This document shows positions 1-9,392 of a stretch of DNA of 64,000 nt, in pieces. The stretch is from Epichloe hybrida (taxonomy: Eukaryota; Ascomycota; Sordariomycetes; Hypocreales; Clavicipitaceae): NCBI GenBank assembly GCA_019022495.1, contig JAFEKR010000052.1, positions 213,359 through 277,358 of the forward strand, read 5' to 3'. The translations under genes were made by a program, and so were the position numbers. The notes beneath the pieces were generated by a model. The model saw nothing but the letters and a program-made list of their open reading frames with translations, did not search any database and was not told the DNA's origin. Every line of letters begins with the position of its first letter. Position 1 is the stretch's first letter.

Positions 1-1
1 T

Positions 2-376
2 GCGCGAAAGGAGTTCAACAAGCAATTGGAGCAGAAGAAGAAGACCAAAGGATCTGGAGTGGGAGCCCTCAGTAACCTCCTGGGGCTCAAGTCAAGCAAG
101 ATGAGCATGACCATGGCGCCCGAGGGCGAGCAGAACCCGTCAGAAGCCTTCTCCCAGGGCAAGATGCTGCAGGATCTTGCTCGGGAAAGAGGACAGCGCA
201 ACTATGAGTTGCTGGAGAAGGAGATTCGCGAGAACGGCGAGAAGTGGTTGAAGGAGGAGCAAGTGGCGATGGAGAAGGCACAGAAAGAAGCCATGAGCAG
301 CATGATGGGATTCTTCTCCGGCGTGTTCGGGCCAAAGCCATCCGACAGCACACCAGGCGCGGACGAGAAGGCATGA
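2..376 (+). CDS. C-terminal part of an unidentified protein (5' end outside window)
   Basis: An open frame runs from the window edge (first full codon at base 2) to a TGA at 374-376, giving about 124 residues. The fragment is hydrophilic: a Lys-rich start, a probable helical Glu/Lys/Gln-rich segment (ERGQRNYELLEKEI and onwards) and a short hydrophobic patch SSMMGFFSGVFG before an acidic tail. There is no recognisable catalytic motif and I do not assign a family. It converges with the VTA1 gene across a 471-bp gap. No in-frame ATG upstream of base 26 is visible, so the real start lies outside the window. Confidence 0.7.
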   Translation, partial: ARKEFNKQLEQKKKTKGSGVGALSNLLGLKSSKMSMTMAPEGEQNPSEAFSQGKMLQDLARERGQRNYELLEKEIRENGEKWLKEEQVAMEKAQKEAMSSMMGFFSGVFGPKPSDSTPGADEKA

Positions 377-847
377 GCTTACAACAACACATCGAAACGC
401 CTCCCACCTTATCACCCCCCAATACTTGTACTCTGTAAAATAGCCCCAAGAAGAAGCAAAAGGAGGGAAATCGATCTTATGGGTGAGCCACCAGCCATAC
501 GACAAACCGGAGAAAATTAATCTTGTGTGTATTTCATCAAGGGGACTAAAATGGGGGCCATGGCATGCTGCACTGCACATAGAAGATCTTTTCGCATTTT
601 GACAGCTGGTGTATCAGTAGCATAGCATACATCGGCGAGGATCAAAGACGGAATAATTTGTATACTAGTTGTACGAAACATGGAAGTTGCATGTATACGA
701 TTATGCATATCGGCCATGTGAACACGGTGGTTTGTCTTGCTAGCTGCTCAGTAATGTTTGATCCGAGACGCAGTCTGCCAACAGGTTCAGGCGCCGGTGG
801 CTCCGAGTACGACCGACATTGCCACTTTATCGTACATATACCCAAGG
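377..847. other. Convergent intergenic region
   Basis: Lies between the 3' ends of the partial gene and of VTA1. It holds A-rich and T-rich stretches suitable for poly(A) signals on both strands. No RNA gene, repeat or convincing open frame seen. Confidence 0.5.
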
Positions 848-2281
848 TCATTGGGAACCCAGCACTGCCAACGCATTCCGCAACTCGAGCACGGCAGTCG
901 GGACATCCTCAAAGTTCAGAGCTGAAATGGCCCACTTTGCATGTTTCTGCGCTTGCTCGATGCTCTTTGGATTCGGCGTGTGGGCCACCGGAGCAGAGGC
1001 CGCTGGATGAGGATGAGCCGCACGTCTCACTGGACTCGGGGCTGCTACGACGGGTTCGGTTGCCGGCAAAGTCTTTGATACCGGGCCAGTCGTTGATGAA
1101 GAAGGAGGACCAACTGTGGATGTCCAAGTCTGGTGATTTGAAGCGGGAGCGGATGGCTCCGGAGGCGGAGGTGCAAATTGAGACGGTAGTTTGGTAGGTA
1201 TCTGGGGAGATGGCTGCATGGGGATCTGAAACTCGGGCGAGGGCACCGAGGATGATTGCGTCGGCGCTGATGGCATCTCGAAAGTGGATGGGCCAGGACT
1301 CTGGCTCGATGGCGACGGGCCAAATGGCTCATTCGCAGCAGCAGACGCCGGTGGGAGGTGGTAGCTCGTATGGGCATGTGAGACGAGCTGTTCCCCGGCG
1401 TCTTCGACGTCCTCGACCGACGCAGGAGGCAGGAGGAGGCTAGACGGGTCGGTGATTTGCCGCACTGCCGCGTCACTGGGGTCGAGGGGCTGTTGCTCCG
1501 GCTCTTGCTCGATCTGCGGATTTGATTCGTTGGGATCTCTGCCTTCGCGAATCGCCCTGAGGATACGAGCGGCATTCCACTTGGCGAATTTGATCCTCTT
1601 CAGGACTTCGGGTTCGGGGGTGCCCCATTCGCGGGTCAGGTCGTAGAAGGTTGCGGCGGCGTCGAACGTATCTGCTGTCTGTCTGCGAGGCGTGAGCTAC
1701 CGTGCGGTGATGGAAATTTTCGTCTTTCATGGGTTTCCAAAGATGGGGGGTGGGTTGGCTGAGTCCATGGAACCATGACCGCGCAGGGAAAATCTGTGTA
1801 CCTCGTCACCTTGTTGGCTCGCATGGCGCGCTCAGCCCGACTGAAGGTCTCTTGGGCAAACTGCTCGACATAGGCCTGGCCAGCTGTATTGTCCACTACG
1901 GCGTCATCGTCGGCCCGCTCCGTCTTCGTGGCTTCCAGCCTTTCAATCAAGGATTTTGTGAAGGCGAAGCAGTCATCGTCGGAGGTGTGAAGGTTCTTTG
2001 TCACTATCTGGTTGACGGCGTGATATTCGCCTGAGGGATTCGATCATCAATCAGCGTCTGTGAACGATGGATTTGTTGTGGTGTGGAATCTTTCCATGAC
2101 GATTGTTCTTGCTGTCTCTTTCTCTCTCTCTTTCTCTCTCTCTCTATATATATTTCCCCGTGTTGGTAAACTTACACCAATATGCGATGGCGGGCTTGAT
2201 GGTGCGAAGCTGGTTTGCGCGATTGATGAAGCGGCTGACCTCGGGGATCTTTAGAGGCGGGGGAAGTGGCCCGGCGCTCAT
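848..2281 (-). CDS. VTA1: VTA1-like ESCRT/MVB regulator (Vta1/LIP5)
   Basis: Three exons on the minus strand: 2281-2176, 2030-1802, 1682-848, joining in frame to 389 residues. The N-terminus (IPEVSRFINRANQLRTI, then CEYHAVNQIV) is the Vta1 N-terminal helical (MIT-like) domain, which continues through AQETFSRAERAMRANKVTR into exon 3 (QTADTFDAAATFYDL). A long Pro/Ser-rich linker follows. The last 45 or so residues (HAKWAISALNFEDVPTAV) are the Vta1 C-terminal dimerisation domain that stimulates the Vps4 ATPase. Known role: cytoplasmic cofactor of Vps4 for ESCRT-III disassembly at endosomes. Splice sites are GTAAGT/CAG and GTACAC/CAG. Intron 1 carries a CT microsatellite and intron 2 is short. 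The gene is divergent from the MPD1-like gene. Confidence 0.93.
2115..2154. repeat. CT/TA microsatellite inside VTA1 intron 1
   Basis: A TCTC-rich run with T interruptions followed by (TA)n, wholly inside the first VTA1 intron. Read on the minus strand it is a GA-rich intron body. Nothing suggests a function. Confidence 0.85.
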
Positions 2282-2883
2282 GGTGGGTTCGGGAGACGGT
2301 TGCGCAGGAAAAGGGCTTGCTAATGTATCGGTAGATAAAGTAGGGGCAATATGCGGTCATCTAAAAATGATAAAAATCACTTGCCGACCGTTGCGTGTTG
2401 TGGGAGTACATGGAGGCTTGTCTGTGATGGTGAGTCGTGACAGTTTGTGGTTGACGCAATTGTTGCCGGATTTCCCCCTCCGGCTTTCCCCCTCGCCTCT
2501 GCCTGGCCCCTCTGGAGCTCGTGCCACAGCGGCGGCGGTTGAGTCAGGACCTGCAGCATTGACCTGCAGCGTTCGTGGCTGGGGGGGGGCGTGGATGGCC
2601 TGCCCTGTTGGCCTGCCCTGTTGGTTCGGAAATAGAGGCAGGGTGGGCATTTACATACATAATACATATGTACGGATCCGTATGTGCATACAACATTTAC
2701 GGACGTACACCGTGGCCTTTTTGCCATTGCCCATTGCCCACTGCCTATATCAAACCCCATCGGCCGCACCACCACCAACGGCGACGGCGCGCATCTCTGA
2801 ACATTCGCCCGTCATCGTGTTTATTGACATAACTGCCCCGTTGCTAAAGGACGCTCGCTCTGGGCGCCATATCGCCGTCGACG
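2282..2883. other. Divergent promoter region VTA1 / MPD1-like
   Basis: A 602-bp head-to-head intergenic region containing both 5' UTRs and promoters. It includes a 9-G run near 2581 and a direct duplication of the decamer GGCCTGCCCTGTTGG near 2600. No coding capacity is supported; the open frames here carry no recognisable motif. Confidence 0.5.
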
Positions 2884-4372
2884 ATGCATAACCCTGTTGT
2901 TGCCGTTGCTCTCACGGCTGTTCTGGCCTCCCTCCCATGCGCCAATGCCATGTACACCAAGAATTCGCCCGTTTTGCAGCTGAGCCCGAAAACCTACAAC
3001 ACTCTCATTGCTCAATCAAACCACACTTCGGTACGTCACTCATCTAGCCCTTTCATTGCATCAACCCCCCTCCTCGTTACGGTGTATCTCTTTGTCAGGC
3101 CCAAGTCTTTCGTCAGTAGTCTCATATTCATCGCAGATTGTTGAATTCTACGCCCCTTGGTGCGGCCACTGCAAAAACCTCAAGCCGGCGTACGAAAAGG
3201 CAGCCAAGAACCTGGAAGGCCTTGCCAAAGTCGCGGTTGTGGACTGTGACGATGAGGCGAACAAGCAGTTTTGCGGGGCCATGGGCGTCCAGGGCTTTCC
3301 TACTCTCAAGATTGTGCGTCCGGGCAAGAAGTCGGGCGGCAGACCTGTTGTGGAGGACTATCAAGGTCCCCGCACAACTACGTCCATTGTTGAGGCGGTC
3401 GTGGGCAAGATCAACAATCATGTCACACGAGTCGCTGACAAGGATTTGGATGCCTTTTTGGCCGGCGACAAGCCCAAGGCCATCTTATTCACTGACAAGG
3501 GAACCACGAGCGCCCTGTTGAGAAGTCTCGCCATTGACTTCTTGGACGTGATATCATTTGGACAGATCCGTAACAAGGAGACCAAGGCTGTTGAAAAGTT
3601 TGGCATTGACAAGTTTCCTACTTTCGTGCTCATTCCGGGCGGAGACAGCGAGCCTGTTCTATATGATGGCGAGTTGAAGAAGAAGGAAATGGTGGAGTTT
3701 CTGAAACAAGCTGGCCAACCGAACCCAGATCCTGCCCCAGCCAAGGCCAAGTCCAAGTCCAAGCCAAAGAACGACAAGAAGCAACAGTCCGGCACTGAGC
3801 CTGATACCGGATTCAAGGAAGAAGCCGAGACTTCTACCAGCGAGACGGCAGCGGCCGAGACTCATGCGTCTACTCCCAAAGTCATCTCAATCACCACAGT
3901 AACTAACGAAGAATTCTTGACCGAGAAGTGCCTCCATTCCAAAGCCAACACCTGCATCCTTGCTTTTATTCCCGCTGATGGCTCCGAAAACGGCGCCAAG
4001 GTCACGGCATCGTTGTCCCACCTCAACACCAAATATCTTCATGGACATCGACAACTCTTCTCTTTCCTCGCAGTTCCTGACCAGGTTGAGGGCGTTGATG
4101 CCATCCGAAAGACTTTGGGTCTTCAAGCAGACGTCGAGCTAGTGGCTGTCAATGCTCGTCGAACATGGTGGAGACATTATCAGGGCGACTTCAGCGTCGA
4201 GAGCGTGGAGTCATGGATCGACGCGATCCGAATGGGTGAGGGTTCTAAGCAGAAGTTGCCCAAGGACGTCGTTGTACAGGATTCTGAGGAGACCCCAGGA
4301 GAGACCTCGACAGAGACCACTCCCAGGGAGAAACGACAGGAGGAGGAGGAAGTGAAGCATGAGGAGCTCTAA
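2884..4372 (+). CDS. MPD1: ER protein disulfide isomerase, MPD1-like
   Basis: Two exons, 2884-3030 and 3137-4372 (intron GTACGT...CGCAG), encode 460 residues. The start gives a clear signal peptide ending near ANA (residue 22). The first thioredoxin domain carries the active site WCGHC (Cys58, Cys61), preceded by IVEFYAP and followed by QGFPTLKIV with the cis-Pro. A second, redox-inactive thioredoxin fold follows (FGIDKFPTFVLIPGG, no CxxC). After a Lys/Ser/Glu-rich linker (about 270-320) there is a further C-terminal domain. The protein ends KHEEL, an HDEL-type ER-retrieval variant. Role: disulfide formation and isomerisation of secretory proteins in the ER lumen. One active CxxC rather than two separates it from canonical PDI1 and fits the fungal MPD1 group. 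Confidence 0.9.
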
Positions 4373-4561
4373 ATTGGCCGCAGGGTCTTGTAAACAGACA
4401 GACACCAACCAGTCAGCTATCATAAGTCTTCTCTCCTGGGAAAAAAAAAGAAGAAAAAAAAAGAAGCGGAGGACAAAGAACCCACTTGAGACTTGAGAGA
4501 TGGTTCCAGTTTCTGTGTGGCAGGCAGAATCGTCGTATGTATCGCATGTGTTGTGTGCTCT

Positions 4562-5293
4562 CTAGTCATCCAAGTCCATAGCCATGGCATCGCTCCGGCG
4601 AACAGCGCCTTCTTTAATCATCTTGATGCCCTTTTCTTTAATGGTCTGGTCGAGAAACTTTTTGACCTGCTTGCACCCATCCAAGCCGACGACCAACATT
4701 CCCTCAAGACGGCTGACCTGAAGACGACTCTCGCAGACCAACGCAACTACCCTGTCGCCATCTCCGAGTGAGGCCACGGTCAGGAACGGAAGCTCTTGTT
4801 CCTCCTGATTGTTCAGGTCCAGAATGGGGTCGGCAGAGTCGTCGCCCACCGCATAAGAGGACGTTGATCCAGCGGTGCATGCAGCGATGAAATCAGTCAT
4901 TGGGATGCCGGCATCGATTATAGCGAGAGTCGCGGCATTCATGAGCGCGGCCAGCAGAGACCCGTCCTGCGACAAAACATGGAGCGATACGTTGATTGAA
5001 GAGTGCGGGAAGAGGTGCGTGTGGACGGTCGACATCAGGGCCTTTGCGATTGTGATTTCGATTTCCTGGGTCCGTCTGGCGGTGAATTGGTCAGCATATC
5101 TATCGGTCCCGTCTTGGGGGTCCCCCTTCCCCTTCCCCTTCCCCGTGGCTCTCTCTCCATGCTCACTTGTCGTTGCGCGCCCTCTTCTTGCGGTCGACGC
5201 TGGAAAACCCGGCAATCACCACGCTCACGTTGATCGAGGCCGCGTCTCGCCCGGATGCCTGGCCTCCTCCTCCTCCCCTGCGCTGCGCTTGCG

Positions 5294-5329
<36 letters not shown>

Positions 5330-5501
5330 CTGACGGGCCGGTCACGACACACATGACTTTTGTGTGGCCCATTTCGAAGTAGGACGATCCGTCGGCGGCA
5401 TCTTGGGTTCGGATCTGAGCATGCAGGCGACGTAGTTCGTTCCAGCGACGCCCATCGACGCGAAGCAGAGCTAGGGAGTACGATGATGTGTCGAGGGGCA
5501 T
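4562..5501 (-). CDS. RRP41: Exosome core subunit RRP41 (SKI6), RNase PH fold
   Basis: Two exons, 5501-5167 and 5075-4562 (intron GTGAGC...CCAG), give 282 residues. The N-terminal half has the RNase PH fold signature (LRVDGRRWNELRRLHAQ, GSSYFEMGHTKVMCVV, AGFSSVDRKK). The second half continues with SLHVLSQDGSLLAALMNAATLAIIDAGIPM, the family core. In eukaryotes this subunit is a catalytically inert member of the six-membered exosome ring in nucleus and cytoplasm, acting in 3'-5' RNA processing. A run of 11 Gln, encoded by pure CAG, plus a Gly-rich segment is inserted after VVTGPSE, where orthologues have a variable loop. It ends MDLDD. A 12-bp tandem repeat sits just upstream in the 5' region. 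Confidence 0.94.
5295..5327 (-). repeat. (CAG)11 polyglutamine tract in RRP41
   Basis: Eleven uninterrupted CTG units on the plus strand, read as CAG = Gln on the coding strand, in the variable loop of RRP41. Pure repeat tracts of this kind are prone to length change. Confidence 0.95.
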
Positions 5502-5869
5502 GATTTCTCTCGTCCTTTGGGTAGCGGCAGGACCGTGGGCGTCGATGTGGGCGTCGATGTGGGCGTCGATGTGGGCGTCGGGGAATGTACGAAGTCGGGA
5601 AATGCAACTGTTGGTTCTCTTTTCCTCTCCAGGTCGAAGTTTTTCAAGATGCTGCAGTGGTGCTGTGGTGGGCCTTTGGCCTTTCGCAGACGTCCTGCGG
5701 CGGCGGCCCGTGGACTACCCTGCACTTCATTTATTCTGTTACCACGGAGTACATAATGCTAATAATAGTAAAAATTGAAACAACATCTTCCAGCTCCAGG
5801 TCCCAACTATCCAAGCAAGACATGTTCAATTACGAAACTCGGCATCACCGCGATGCTACCAACACTGAT
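5502..5869. other. Intergenic region RRP41 5' / scytalone dehydratase 3'
   Basis: Contains the RRP41 promoter and 5' UTR and the 3' flank of the scytalone dehydratase gene. A 12-bp tandem repeat occupies 5535-5580. Nothing else stands out. Confidence 0.5.
5535..5580. repeat. 12-bp tandem repeat (GTGGGCGTCGAT, 3.8 copies)
   Basis: Four near-perfect copies of GTGGGCGTCGAT lie 34 bp upstream of the RRP41 start codon, so within its likely 5' UTR or promoter. Copies are identical apart from the truncated last one. Confidence 0.95.
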
Positions 5870-6493
5870 TTACTTAGTAAAAGAGCCCTTGAAAACCTTT
5901 TCAAAATTATGCTCGTTCCATCGCACCAACGGCTTCAGGCCCGCAAACTTCCATTTCCCCTCAACAAGAGTGTAGTAGTGCTCGTTTGTGGCATGGCTGT
6001 GGCCTCGCAGCTTGACGTCCCTCAGATCCGGCTCATGGTACACCTGATGCGCGGCTCTCAGCTGATGATGTCCGACGACTTTGGTGTCGGAAATGCGCTC
6101 CCATCGCGTCGCGCCAATCAGATGCTGCGTTTTGACACATGGGTCGCCCAGGAACTTGTCGTCCGACACCATTGCCAGGAAATCATCGGCAGACATGGCC
6201 TCCCATATCCCTTTCCCGATCTTGGTATAGTCGACGTAAAGCGTCGGTGCTATGATACGTTGAAGACGTGGCCAATCCTATGGGTAAAGAAAAAAAAATA
6301 GTTGGTACGTTGTATTCATGTCATGCTTCAAGTCGCTTGAGATACGAACCTTTGCGTCATAGCTGTCGGCCCATTCGAACACCAAGGCACTGAGCTCCAA
6401 GTAGTCTTATTGCGTGCGTTAGTTTGTGTTGCAAGATTTGATTCGGGTTGAGGAAAAGCTCCTACCTTGGAAAGAAATTGGATTTCCTGACAT
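5870..6493 (-). CDS. arp1: Scytalone dehydratase (DHN-melanin type)
   Basis: Three exons: 6493-6466, 6405-6350, 6277-5870, in frame to 163 residues, close to the usual 165-175. Family core: FEWADSYDAKDW, APTLYVDYTKIGKGIWEAM, GDPCVKTQHLIGATRW, GHHQLRAAHQ, KWKFAGLKP. By alignment to the well-studied rice-blast enzyme, the active-site equivalents are present: Tyr/Asp of SYD, Tyr45 (Y50), His80 (H85), His105 (H110), Asn126 (N131). The Ser129 equivalent is Ala124. Known reaction: dehydration of scytalone and vermelone in cytosolic DHN-melanin synthesis; family members also dehydrate other aromatic polyketides. The PKS starts 8.8 kb away, with an SDR of melanin type between. Symbol given by homology. 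Confidence 0.92.
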
Positions 6494-7027
6494 TGCTCTG
6501 TTGGAAGCTGCTCTCGCGATGGAAAACCGAGAGGAATATATCTACTTTTCGTGAGTGCGATGTCTGTTGGTTGGAGCTTTTGCAATAATTCACGGAAAAA
6601 AAGAGAGTGAGTGCGAGCATGAGCGGCTTTATGAAGAACGATTTGCATTCTTACTATACGACACGGACTCGACAGATTCTCTGGCTTGGACTGCAGTCAC
6701 GGATGATTTGAGATGCTGATACTTCCCAAAGTACTAGATGTTTCATCATGTTGGTCCTAGCTATGCAACTACGAAACAACCACACAGCTTCATTTCTACA
6801 ACCCATTGTAGCAACTTGGTGACCCGCACGGCCGATCGCCCACGCTAATCCGCATCATCACTGCAATTACGGGGCTTCAGGGCCCGAGCCCGAGGCAAAT
6901 GAATCCGAGCGTCGTCTGAGACGCGTTGCAGCGAGAGCTCACGACTTCACGAGGCCATGTACGGAGTAGTTACCGTGAGCATGGAGAACGCCCATCGTCA
7001 GCGAGACGGGCTGCGAAGAGTTCTCCA

Positions 7028-7082
7028 AGACGACGCTCGCAGATCAACGCAGCTACCCTGTTGCCATGTCCAAAGTGAGGTG
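7028..7082 (-). pseudogene. Short diverged copy of part of RRP41 exon 2
   Basis: About 55 bp closely resemble 4721-4772 inside RRP41 exon 2: shared blocks AGACGAC.CTCGCAGA, CAACGCA.CTACCCTGT and GCCAT.TCC. Most differences are transitions. On the minus strand the relic reads GHGNRVAALICERRL against GDGDRVVALVCESRL of RRP41, the same frame and orientation. Similarity fades on both sides, so this is a fragment and not a gene. It could be the remains of a segmental duplication that accompanied assembly of the island. Confidence 0.6.
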
Positions 7083-7358
7083 CGATGCCCTTGGTGAGAT
7101 CGTGGTTGCAACCAGGTCAGGATTCGAAGCCGAGCCGAGCCGGAACAACTGGTCGGGCCGTTGAACATGGCGCATTTCTGAATCGATGAGAATTATCACA
7201 CACACACATTTCATCAACACGGCCATTTCTCATCACATAGGACCATATATATTCTCAACACCTCCCTCTGGTGTCTCTCACAGGGAATGGCTGACATGCA
7301 TACGAGGCATGGCTACCCGAGAACCCAGGTGTCTAGATAGTAGATGGGGGCCTATTTT

Positions 7359-7527
7359 CATCGTTTTATTACATCGTTTTATTACATCGTCTTATTACAT
7401 CGTTCTGTTACATCGATTTATTACATCGTCTTATTACATCGTTCTGTTACATCGTTCTGTTACATCGTCTTATTACATCGTTCTGTTACATCGATTTATT
7501 ACATCGTCTTATTACATCGTCTAATCC
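7359..7527. repeat. 13-bp minisatellite, about 13 copies
   Basis: Thirteen consecutive units of CATCGNNNTNTTA. Variants are CATCG followed by TTTTATTA, TCTTATTA, TTCTGTTA or ATTTATTA. The variants are ordered, with a repeated three-unit block (TCTT, TTCTG, ATTT), so a 39-bp higher-order period is visible. A unit of 13 is not a multiple of three, so the array is not coding. Confidence 0.95.
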
Positions 7528-7635
7528 ACATCTTTGTATCTACATCGTTTTATCCAGCTTCTGAAACTCCGTGTGTACGTTTAAACTGCGAAACGACCAT
7601 TACACTTCTCTCCTCATGTATGCAGTAAGCAACAA

Positions 7636-8609
7636 TTATGTGAACGAACCACCGGTCAGGAGGATGACTTGACCTGTATTGCACGTTAGCGGACTGATCT
7701 CAAGCAGCTCAATTGTGTCGTCCATTGCAACATACCATTCACCCATTCGCTGTCGCGATGACCCAAAAAGGCAACCACACGTGCAATGTCCTCGGCCACG
7801 GCAACCCGCTTGAGCGGACAAAAGTTTGCCAGACCCTTGTCAATGACGTCCATGGAGGTGTCGGGAGTCGCACCTGGTACGTAATGCCAGGCATTCCTGC
7901 TCTTCAGATTAGTTTACTTGCCCACGACTTACACGACGGTGAAGACGGCGCCTCTCTCTGCTGGCTGCCGGGGCTTCGACGAAAAAAGAAAAACTTACGC
8001 GTCATACATGTCCGTCTTTACACCACCTGGGGCAATGGCGTTGACGGTGATTTGCTTGTGGCCGCAGTCGACGGCGAAGCTGCGGGTGAAGCCCTCGACG
8101 GCGCATTTGCTGCCGGCGTAGAGAGCATGGTTGGGAATGCCCGACATGGTTGCCGCGACGGACGAGGTGAAGATGATGCGGCCGCCCCTGTTCAGATGCT
8201 TGTACGCGTGCTGGGCGACGAAGAACTGGGCCCGCGTGTTGAGGTTGAAGACGCGATCAAAGTCCTCCTCGGTGACTTCGTCCTCTGGCTTGAACACCTC
8301 GGTGCCCGCGTTGGACACCACCATGTCGAGGTGGCCGAAGTGTGCCAGGGCCTGCTCGAAGAGCTTCGAGATTTGCGCGACCTTGGTCACGTCGGCCTTG
8401 ATGGCCACGGCGCGGCTGCCGTGTCGGACGATTTCCTCGACCACCTTGTTCGCGGCGCCCTCGGTGCCGTCGCTATTGTAGTTGACGACGACCGAGGCCC
8501 CGCGTTTTCCGAGCTCGATGGCGATGCCTCGACCGAGTCCACGTCCTGCTCCGGTGATCAGAGCCACTTTGCCCTGGAGCGAGCGTACTTGGTTCCCATC
8601 TGACGCCAT
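7636..8609 (-). CDS. SDR reductase, tetrahydroxynaphthalene/versicolorin reductase-like
   Basis: Three exons: 8609-7999, 7896-7736, 7673-7636, giving 269 residues. Classical short-chain dehydrogenase: NADP-binding GAGRGLGRG (19-27), NAG at 100-102, catalytic Ser150, Tyr164 and Lys168 (YAGSK), GGVKTDMYDA. It resembles the T4HN/T3HN and versicolorin reductases of melanin and aflatoxin-type pathways, which reduce polyhydroxynaphthalenes or anthraquinones with NADPH. The C-terminus, VNGQVILLTGGSFT, differs from the GIDGGACM-type end of melanin reductases. The start at 8609 gives a normal SDR N-terminus; the in-frame extension to 8744 is low-complexity 5' UTR. It is divergent from the prenyltransferase, suggesting joint control. 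Substrate uncertain. Confidence 0.9.
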
Positions 8610-8767
8610 TGTATGAGTGCGTGTGTGAGTGAGAGGAGTGTGTGTGAAGTTGTATGTATGTGAAGAATGATGCGAGGTGGAAGAGGGCAAGAAATGTGTG
8701 AGTTTTTGCTCCAGATCAAAGTTGTTGAAATTTCTTGCTGCCACAGGTGCCTAATTGGAAGTATGGA

Positions 8768-8776
8768 TTATATATA
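8768..8776 (-). promoter_or_regulatory. TATA-like element of the SDR gene
   Basis: TATATATAA read on the minus strand, 159 bp upstream of the SDR start codon. The only good TATA on that strand between the two genes. Confidence 0.5.
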
Positions 8777-9265
8777 CCTCGTCGACTCGTCGAGTTCAAA
8801 GCCATGTCCCATCAAAGCGTGCAGCCACGGCACCACAAAGATGCTTGCATGTCAAGTCGTCGTTTCGTCACCTGCTCATGGGAGAGGGGCTTTGACGATC
8901 TCAGGCACGGCACGGTCGTTTCTAACTTTTTGAAACATCAGTGCTGTGCAAAAGCTCGTGTGCTCGAGCAACCACTAGCGTTGGCACGGAGTGGGTAGGT
9001 TCAGATCAATCAAACGAAACAGCAGTCTTGTAGCGATGTTCATCTTTACATATTCCGGAATACATCAGCGTACGGCCCAGCTAGTAGGTGCAGATAATCA
9101 AGGGTTGAAGCTTGTTTCACCCTGTACTTTCGTATATCTGTGCCATCTATTTCTATTCGAGTATTCGGAACATTGAAACAGCCTCCCTGCCCCTTGCCGT
9201 GTTCTGAGCTTCCCAGACGACTCCTTTGCGACTCCTGCGCGACTCCCGTGAGACTCGCACAGGGG

Positions 9266-9272
9266 TATAAAT
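9266..9272 (+). promoter_or_regulatory. TATA box of the prenyltransferase gene
   Basis: TATAAAT about 120 bp upstream of the ATG at 9393, in GGGGTATAAATTAAG context. The sequence between is C-rich and A-rich, as is usual for a fungal 5' UTR. Confidence 0.55.
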
Positions 9273-9392
9273 TAAGAGAGACAATCAGTGCTCCCCCCCC
9301 CTCCCGTTATAGCAACATAACATAAACGCAACGCACTAAACGCACCGGACACTATTCTATTACTTTCACAATCTTTTCCTTGGCGATTCAAC

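Larger units (their letters stand above)
6494..7635. other. Intergenic region with RRP41-like relic and 13-bp minisatellite
   Basis: 1.1 kb between the 5' end of the scytalone dehydratase gene and the 3' end of the SDR gene. It holds a TACGGAGTA motif (6960-6968), a short RRP41-like relic (7028-7082) and a 13-bp minisatellite (7359-7527). No gene supported. Confidence 0.55.
8610..9392. promoter_or_regulatory. Shared divergent promoter SDR / prenyltransferase
   Basis: 783 bp between two head-to-head genes, with a TATA-like element on each strand: TATATATAA on the minus strand (8768-8776), 159 bp before the SDR start, and TATAAAT on the plus strand (9266-9272), 121 bp before the prenyltransferase ATG. 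No open frame with recognisable content. The arrangement is what co-regulated fungal cluster genes often show; co-regulation itself is inference. Confidence 0.6.

Noticed and set aside
2103..2891. A 262-codon plus-strand frame upstream of the MPD1-like gene
   Set aside because: It runs through VTA1 exon 1 and its CT microsatellite, ends inside the start of the MPD1-like gene and has no recognisable domain.
3031..3136. Alternative acceptor (TTGTCAG near 3099) for the MPD1-like intron
   Set aside because: Only the acceptor at 3136 joins NHTS directly to IVEFYAPWCGHC, matching the family.
7359..7527. CRISPR-like array
   Set aside because: Units are 13 bp, directly abutting with no spacers, in a fungal genome; it is a minisatellite.
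7713..8603. A 296-codon plus-strand frame across the SDR gene
   Set aside because: Antisense shadow of the SDR; the minus strand has the complete SDR motif set and proper introns.
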